Origin: UBA10364 sp905182675
GTDB taxonomy: Bacteria; Bacteroidota; Bacteroidia; Flavobacteriales; Schleiferiaceae
Assembly (NCBI GenBank): GCA_963933975.1
Contig: CAWVWE010000041.1
Coordinates: 1-11,143, forward strand
Length of the DNA: 11,143 nt
Direction of reading: 5' to 3'
A program made the position numbers and the translations under genes. The notes beneath the pieces are model-generated. The model worked only from the letters and a program-made list of their open reading frames with translations. It was not told the DNA's origin and searched no databases. The stretch's first letter is position 1, and each line of letters begins with the position of its first letter. Of the stretch, positions 8,201-11,143 are shown piece after piece.

Positions 8201-9663
8201 TTTATCAAGAGCAAGTAATGTTACTTTCCCAAGAGTTGGCAGGCTTTTCCAAGGGCCAGGCTGATATGCTAAGAAAGGGAATGGGTAAGAAGAACAAGGA
8301 TATTATAGATGAGCTTAAACCGATGTTCTTAGACGGCGGGGAGGAGCGTGGTCACCATAGAGATACACTGGAGAAGGTCTGGAAAGATTGGGAAGCTTTT
8401 GCCTCTTATGCATTTAACAAATCGCACTCCACGTGTTATGCTTGGGTAGCCTATCAGACTGCTTATCTAAAAGCGCATTACCCAGCTGAGTTCATGGCTT
8501 CTGTTCTGTCTAACAATATGTCTGACATTAAGGCTGTTACATTCTTCATGGAAGAGTGTCGCCGCGGTGGCGTACCTGTACTAGGGCCTTCCGTAAACGA
8601 AAGTTTACTTCGATTTAGTGTTAATAATGATGGTGCTATTCGCTTTGGAATGGGTGGAATGAAAGGTGTAGGCGAAAATGCTGTACGTGAAATTATTTCG
8701 CAGAGAGAAAAAGGGAAATTTTCCAACTTCTTTGATTTATTAGATCGTATTGATCTTCGTCAAGCCAATAGAAAGACCATTGAATGTTTAATTCTAGGTG
8801 GAGCCATGGATGACTTTCCTAATACACACCGAGCGATGTATTTTTCCGAAGAAGAAGGAGGAAGGAGTTTTGTGGAGAAAGCAATAAAGTATATTCAGAA
8901 TAAAAAGTCCGATGCAGAAAGTGCTCAGGCGTCACTGTTTGGAGAAGATTCGGGAGAGGCTTTACCGCCACCCAAAATGCCCGATGCTTTGGAATGGCCC
9001 ACGATCATTGCATTAAAGAAGGAGAAGGAAATCAATGGAATCTATTTAAGCTCTCATCCGCTAGACGACTACAGAACGGAGATACAATATTTTTGTTCGG
9101 CAGAGTTGGGGCGACTTAACCACGTAGAAAGCATTCTAGGTAGAGATGTAACCGTGGCGGGAATTGTTACAGATGCCCAACACAGGATCTCTAAAATGGG
9201 TAAAGGTTGGGGAATCTTTAAGCTCGAAGACTTTAGGGGAGACTTTGAATTTAAGCTCTTTGGTGAAGACTATTTGAAATTCCGTCATTTCTTTGAAAAC
9301 GAACAGTTGCTATTCGTAAAAGCGAGAGGACGCAAGTTTAATCAACGACAGGGCGAAGGCTTTATAGAACGATTAAGTGTGGATGTTGCTGACGTCAAAC
9401 TTCTGACAGATGTTCTTCAGGAACAAAGTAAATCACTAGAGATTAAGCTTGACTTAGCTACGCTAGATACAACCATTGTAGATCGAATTCATGAGCTCCT
9501 CGAAATGTATCCAGGGAACAAGCGAGTGAAACTTCATATTGTTGATGTTGAGGAAAAGTTGGATATAAAACTTCCAGTTAAAGACAGAAAAGTCACCATT
9601 AGTAGAGAGCTATTAATGGAAATAGAGTCTAATCCACTACTTCATCCTAAAATTATAAGCTAA
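5281..9663 (+). CDS. dnaE: DNA polymerase III alpha subunit with fused N-terminal DEDDh proofreading exonuclease
   Basis: This 1460-residue protein is the replicative polymerase. Residues 1-190 form a DnaQ-like 3'-5' exonuclease with all motifs: Asp6/Glu8 in FDTET, Asp105 in GHNVNFD, His170 and Asp175 in AHNAAFD. A PHP domain begins at HLHNH (258-262). Several expected metal ligands there are replaced (Leu294 in TDLGN, Gln361, Asn478, Phe480). The polymerase palm carries GPGRGSAAGSAVAY (645-658), PDIDIDFDDEGRD (686-698) with the catalytic Asp pair, and KMDFLGL with Asp855. The fingers follow (ALYRPGP, AFNKSHSTCYAWVAYQTAYLKAHYPAEFMA), then helix-hairpin-helix, a clamp-binding QASLF (1216-1220) and an OB fold (about 1288-1365). 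The exonuclease fusion is, to my knowledge, normal in Flavobacteriia and explains a length above E. coli DnaE (1160). The start is fixed by MFLIFDTETTGLP, the exonuclease motif I. Its stop overlaps the next gene's ATG by one base. Confidence 0.97.
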   Translation: MFLIFDTETTGLPKDWKAPITDLDNWPRVVQLAWQIHDAQGKVVEVQDHIIYPEGFDIPFNATKIHGISTERAQNEGKPISEVLDIFTASLNKCEFVIGHNVNFDLNVTGCEYFRVHGRNPLSEKQPLDSCTETTAKLCELPGGRGGKFKLPKLEELYRHLFHEGFAEAHNAAFDVEATARVFLELVRLDVITPEDLHKGPDFIEAFKLANPSPIEAIGLAVDQAKKNRAEGLGELRSDQNNTKSASSVHAADVEFAHLHNHTQFSILQATTVVSDLVKAAVDNGHAGVAITDLGNLMGAFHFNRAVMAVPGNKEAYLHNKKVKEGLDEPLKEYPFVGAIGCEFFVCNDRLDKTRKDDGFQIVVLAKNKNGYHNLAKLSSEGMLNGFYYVPRIDREVLLEYKDDLIILSGGLRGEVQQLYLNVGEVQARESLLWWHKNFGDDFYLELNRHHLEEEDHVNLQLLKYSKEYDIKCIAANNTFYLTQDNADAHDILLCVKEGAQKSTPIGRGRGFRHGFPNQEFYFKTKEEMVELFADLPETLNNTKEVLDKIEIYPLERDVLLPEFDIPDEFQVAEDKSDGGKRGENAYLRHLTYEGAVQRYGVLTPEIEERLDFELETIAKTGYPGYFLIVQDFCDAARKMGVSVGPGRGSAAGSAVAYCTRITNVDPIKYDLLFERFLNPERVSLPDIDIDFDDEGRDSVIQYVIDKYGSSQVAQIITYGSMAAKSSIRDAGRVLELPLPDTDRIAKLIPDMTKLKKLWDMDDKTLRSKFGSEEAGLAIQLKALAAGDSLEATTINQARVLEGSLRNTGIHACGVIITPSDIRELVPVARAKDSEMWCTQFDNSVVEDAGLLKMDFLGLRTLTIIKEACRLVKQRHGVVLDPDSFPLDDVKTYELFQRGETVGIFQYESAGMQKYLKELKPTEFADLIAMNALYRPGPLEYIPEFIDRKHGRKEIVYDLDVMEGKLKETYGITVYQEQVMLLSQELAGFSKGQADMLRKGMGKKNKDIIDELKPMFLDGGEERGHHRDTLEKVWKDWEAFASYAFNKSHSTCYAWVAYQTAYLKAHYPAEFMASVLSNNMSDIKAVTFFMEECRRGGVPVLGPSVNESLLRFSVNNDGAIRFGMGGMKGVGENAVREIISQREKGKFSNFFDLLDRIDLRQANRKTIECLILGGAMDDFPNTHRAMYFSEEEGGRSFVEKAIKYIQNKKSDAESAQASLFGEDSGEALPPPKMPDALEWPTIIALKKEKEINGIYLSSHPLDDYRTEIQYFCSAELGRLNHVESILGRDVTVAGIVTDAQHRISKMGKGWGIFKLEDFRGDFEFKLFGEDYLKFRHFFENEQLLFVKARGRKFNQRQGEGFIERLSVDVADVKLLTDVLQEQSKSLEIKLDLATLDTTIVDRIHELLEMYPGNKRVKLHIVDVEEKLDIKLPVKDRKVTISRELLMEIESNPLLHPKIIS
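8926..8940 (+). other. Codons for the internal beta-clamp-binding motif of DnaE
   Basis: These five codons encode QASLF (residues 1216-1220), followed by Gly. It fits the clamp-binding pentapeptide pattern Qxx(L/M)F and sits between the helix-hairpin-helix and OB-fold regions, the place of the internal clamp motif (QADMF) in E. coli DnaE. It lies in an acidic, likely disordered linker with a PPP run nearby. Confidence 0.65.
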
Positions 9664-10475
9664 TGAGATTATTACTGGCTCTTGCCCTAAGTGTATCGAC
9701 TTCTTTTCTTAATGCGCAGGTTAACTGTATTACTACACCTGACCAGTTAGGACCCTATTTTGTCAGTGGTACTACGATCATATCTAATGATACACTTATG
9801 CCAGGTGTTCTAGATTCAAATAGAGCTTTAGAACTTACCTTTTACCTCACGTATGATTGCGATACACTCGATCTAATGAGTTTGCCAGATGAGTTTCAGA
9901 TGGAATTATGGCATGCAGATTCTGCAGGTGAATACTCTAATGTGGATGGTAATCCAAACAGTTTTAACTACCGATCTAAGTTAGATTTAACGGGAGAGTC
10001 TACCACCTTTCACACGGAGCTACCAGGAATTTATCCATGGAGACCATCGCACATACATCTTAAATTATACATGAATAATGGCAGCATAAATGATACGGTG
10101 GTCTCTCAACTGTATTTTAAAGGGGATTCTTTGCTTGACTTTGACGGCGCCAGCAATACACCAGAATTATGGATTGCTTTAGATACGCTAAGTGCTGGTT
10201 TTAAGGGAAGTTTTGCTTTAGGAGTACCGGCAATATTGGGTATTGAAGAAGGAAGTCTTCATCGATTTTCTATAGCTCCAAACCCCGCGCGAACCTCTGT
10301 AGTCATAGAGTCTCCCTTGGCCGAACAACAAGTGGAAATATATAACGATTTAGGACAAGTGATATTTAAGGGAGTGATGAGCGAAGGAAGACTTGAGTTG
10401 TCCTGTTTAAATTGGTCAAGTGGACTTTACTTGGTTAGGTTGGGTTCTCAATCGAAAACTCTGTTGATAAACTAA
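9663..10475 (+). CDS. Secreted intradiol ring-cleavage dioxygenase-like protein with T9SS type A sorting domain
   Basis: This 270-residue protein has a Sec signal peptide (MRLLLALALSVSTSFLNA, cut before Gln19) and a C-terminal type IX secretion sorting domain from about 202 (FSIAPNPARTSVVI, then VEIYNDLGQVIFKG, WSSGLYLVRL and a final TLLIN). Between them, residues 24-190 form an intradiol dioxygenase fold: TPDQLGPYFV (25-34), ELWHADSAGEYSN (81-93), and LPGIYPWRPSHIHLKLY (120-136). All four expected non-heme Fe(III) ligands are present: Tyr91, Tyr124, His130 and His132. Known family members cleave catechols between the hydroxyls; the natural substrate of this exported version is unknown. Export to the cell surface or medium is inferred from the two sorting signals. 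Its ATG overlaps the dnaE stop by one base, so it is probably co-transcribed and translationally coupled with the polymerase, an unexpected partner. It lies between dnaE and trxA. Confidence 0.88.
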   Translation: MRLLLALALSVSTSFLNAQVNCITTPDQLGPYFVSGTTIISNDTLMPGVLDSNRALELTFYLTYDCDTLDLMSLPDEFQMELWHADSAGEYSNVDGNPNSFNYRSKLDLTGESTTFHTELPGIYPWRPSHIHLKLYMNNGSINDTVVSQLYFKGDSLLDFDGASNTPELWIALDTLSAGFKGSFALGVPAILGIEEGSLHRFSIAPNPARTSVVIESPLAEQQVEIYNDLGQVIFKGVMSEGRLELSCLNWSSGLYLVRLGSQSKTLLIN

Positions 10476-10538
10476 GGTTGTTAACACATTAGGGCTTTTG
10501 GTGTGCAAAAAATCAATGAGTGTATAGTTTAAGCCTAT

Positions 10539-10545
10539 AGGAGGG
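10539..10545 (+). promoter_or_regulatory. Strong Shine-Dalgarno-like sequence upstream of trxA
   Basis: AGGAGGG stands nine bases before an in-frame TTG (10555) that would extend thioredoxin by 14 residues (MVLLLIKKKKHIFI). It is the best ribosome-binding-type sequence in the window, yet it is 51 bases from the canonical ATG at 10597. Either the TTG start is used on transcripts entering from upstream, or the match is fortuitous. Confidence 0.35.
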
Positions 10546-10561
10546 AAAGGTAAATTGGTAT

Positions 10562-10569
10562 TACTTTTG
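10562..10569 (+). promoter_or_regulatory. Candidate -7 element of trxA
   Basis: TACTTTTG matches TAnnTTTG in full. A start near 10575 would give an A-rich leader of about 22 bases before the ATG at 10597, like leaders of well-expressed genes in this phylum. No TTTG stands 17-19 bases upstream (GAGG is there), so the promoter is only half supported. Confidence 0.45.
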
Positions 10570-10596
10570 ATTAAGAAAAAGAAACACATATTTATT

Positions 10597-10914
10597 ATGG
10601 CATTAGAAATTACGGAATCAAACTTTGAAGAATTAGTAATGAAATCAGATAAGCCAGTTTTGGTTGATTTCTGGGCAGAATGGTGCGGCCCATGTCGCAT
10701 GGTAGGTCCAGTTGTTGACGAGCTAGCTACAGAATACGATGGTAGAGCAGTGGTCGGAAAGCTAAACGTAGACACACAGGGTGCAGTAGCACAGCAGTTT
10801 GGCGTTAGAAACATTCCTACACTACTTGTTTTTAAGAACGGTGAGATTGTAGACAAGCAAGTTGGAGCTACAAGCAAACAAGTTCTTGCAGCGAAACTTG
10901 ACGCAGCAATGTAA
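10597..10914 (+). CDS. trxA: Thioredoxin
   Basis: This 105-residue cytoplasmic thioredoxin reduces protein disulfides using electrons from thioredoxin reductase. The active site WCGPC is at 29-33 after VDFWAEW, the buried Asp is Asp24, and the cis-proline is in IPTLLVF (Pro74). The ending VGATSKQVLAAKLDAAM is the usual last strand and helix. The ATG at 10597 is chosen because Bacteroidota thioredoxins begin MALEITE and the length then equals the family norm. An in-frame TTG at 10555, preceded by AGGAGGG, is a less likely alternative that adds a basic hydrophobic 14-residue tail. The gene lies downstream of dnaE and the dioxygenase gene after a 121-base spacer without a terminator, and it has its own -7 element, so both read-through and independent transcription are possible. 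A strong terminator ends the unit. Confidence 0.96.
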   Translation: MALEITESNFEELVMKSDKPVLVDFWAEWCGPCRMVGPVVDELATEYDGRAVVGKLNVDTQGAVAQQFGVRNIPTLLVFKNGEIVDKQVGATSKQVLAAKLDAAM

Positions 10915-10936
10915 TTCGCATTCAGAAAAATAATAT

Positions 10937-10968
10937 AAACCGCGATCCGTGAGGATCGCGGTTTTTTT
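10937..10968 (+). terminator. Rho-independent terminator of trxA
   Basis: A perfect 12-bp stem (AAACCGCGATCC at 10937-10948, GGATCGCGGTTT at 10953-10964) with a GTGA loop ends in a run of seven T (10962-10968). Its left arm starts 22 bases after the trxA stop. Confidence 0.95.
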
Positions 10969-10992
10969 ATGTCTTGTTTTTACGGCACTCGA

Positions 10993-11028
10993 AACAATGT
11001 TGAAATTATGGAGTTTTCAACGATTGTT
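10993..11028. repeat. Imperfect 13-bp inverted repeat upstream of the last gene
   Basis: AACAATGTTGAAA (10993-11005) pairs with TTTCAACGATTGTT (11015-11028), leaving one unpaired base (G11022) and a 9-base centre. It is not followed by a T run and follows a terminator that already ends trxA. It ends 69 bases before the next start codon, so an operator or a 5'-leader hairpin of that gene is plausible. Confidence 0.5.
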
Positions 11029-11097
11029 GTTTGGGAACAGTAGCTAGGTCAAATTATAGGGAATGGTAATAAAGCTGTTGCATAAACCCAATGACCT

Positions 11098-11143
11098 ATG
11101 AGAAAACCCAAATTAATTTTATGCATTGTACTGTGCTTAATAC
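11098..11143 (+). CDS. N-terminus of an exported protein (partial, runs off the window)
   Basis: Fifteen codons from the ATG at 11098 read MRKPKLILCIVLCLI, a basic start followed by a hydrophobic core, as in a signal peptide. Cys9 and Cys13 are inside the core, and a lipobox cannot be judged because the sequence ends. The other frame, opening at ATG 11091 (MTYEKTQINF), has no such character. Nothing can be said about function. Transcription must start in the 128 bases after the trxA terminator, where I see no clear TAnnTTTG. Confidence 0.5.
   Translation, partial: MRKPKLILCIVLCLI

Noticed and set aside
10476..10560. Possible terminator between the dioxygenase gene and trxA
   Set aside because: Only a 5-bp pairing (TATAG with CTATA around 10523-10539) is present and no T run follows it.
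10416..10877. 153-codon open frame on the minus strand across trxA
   Set aside because: It is antisense to a clear thioredoxin gene and has no family resemblance. The other minus-strand frames at 2455-2733, 3768-4148, 5433-5912 and 8478-8726 are likewise shadows of strong genes.
11091..11143. Alternative start at ATG 11091 for the last gene
   Set aside because: This frame gives MTYEKTQINFMHC without a signal peptide, whereas the frame from 11098 has a typical basic-hydrophobic export signal.
1..11143. CRISPR array, tRNA, rRNA, insertion sequence or phage genes
   Set aside because: No regularly spaced repeats, no terminal inverted repeats with a transposase, and no cloverleaf-like RNA sequence were seen on either strand.

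Overview
The window looks like an ordinary core-genome stretch of a Bacteroidota bacterium, most likely a marine-type Flavobacteriales. The evidence is a T9SS C-terminal sorting domain, a DUF5916 outer-membrane-type protein, DNA polymerase III alpha with a fused N-terminal proofreading exonuclease, sucC without an adjacent sucD, and promoter elements of the Bacteroidota type (TTTG / TAnnTTTG). I see no insertion sequence, phage gene, tRNA, rRNA or CRISPR array.

Layout. Bases 1-1640 (minus strand) hold the first 546 codons of a secreted CBM9-like/DUF5916 protein whose C-terminus lies beyond the left edge. A 113-base divergent spacer carries the sucC promoter. sucC (1754-2941) is a single-gene unit closed by a perfect 11-bp terminator, and the start codon of a PnuC-type vitamin transporter sits directly after the terminator's T run. 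Next comes a two-gene unit with a 1-base start/stop overlap: a SIS-domain phosphosugar-binding protein and a WbpB/WlbA-like nucleotide-sugar 3-dehydrogenase. After a 121-base spacer with an inverted repeat and a promoter comes dnaE (5281-9663). It overlaps by one base a secreted intradiol-dioxygenase-fold protein with a T9SS tail. Thioredoxin follows with its own -7 element and a perfect 12-bp terminator. A last spacer contains an imperfect dyad, and the N-terminus of another exported protein runs off the right edge.

How the genes work together. There is no single pathway here. sucC is central carbon metabolism, PnuC is NAD-precursor or vitamin uptake, the SIS/WbpB pair points to surface-sugar precursor synthesis, dnaE is replication, and thioredoxin is redox homeostasis. 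The dioxygenase and DUF5916 proteins are envelope or secreted.

I do not see a convincing new multi-gene system. The points most worth checking are the T9SS-exported dioxygenase translationally coupled to the replicative polymerase, the loss of PHP metal ligands in DnaE beside an intact exonuclease, the pnuC start abutting a strong terminator, and the SIS protein that lacks most GmhA catalytic residues beside an orphan WbpB homologue. Family assignments come from remembered sequence patterns; no database search was run.
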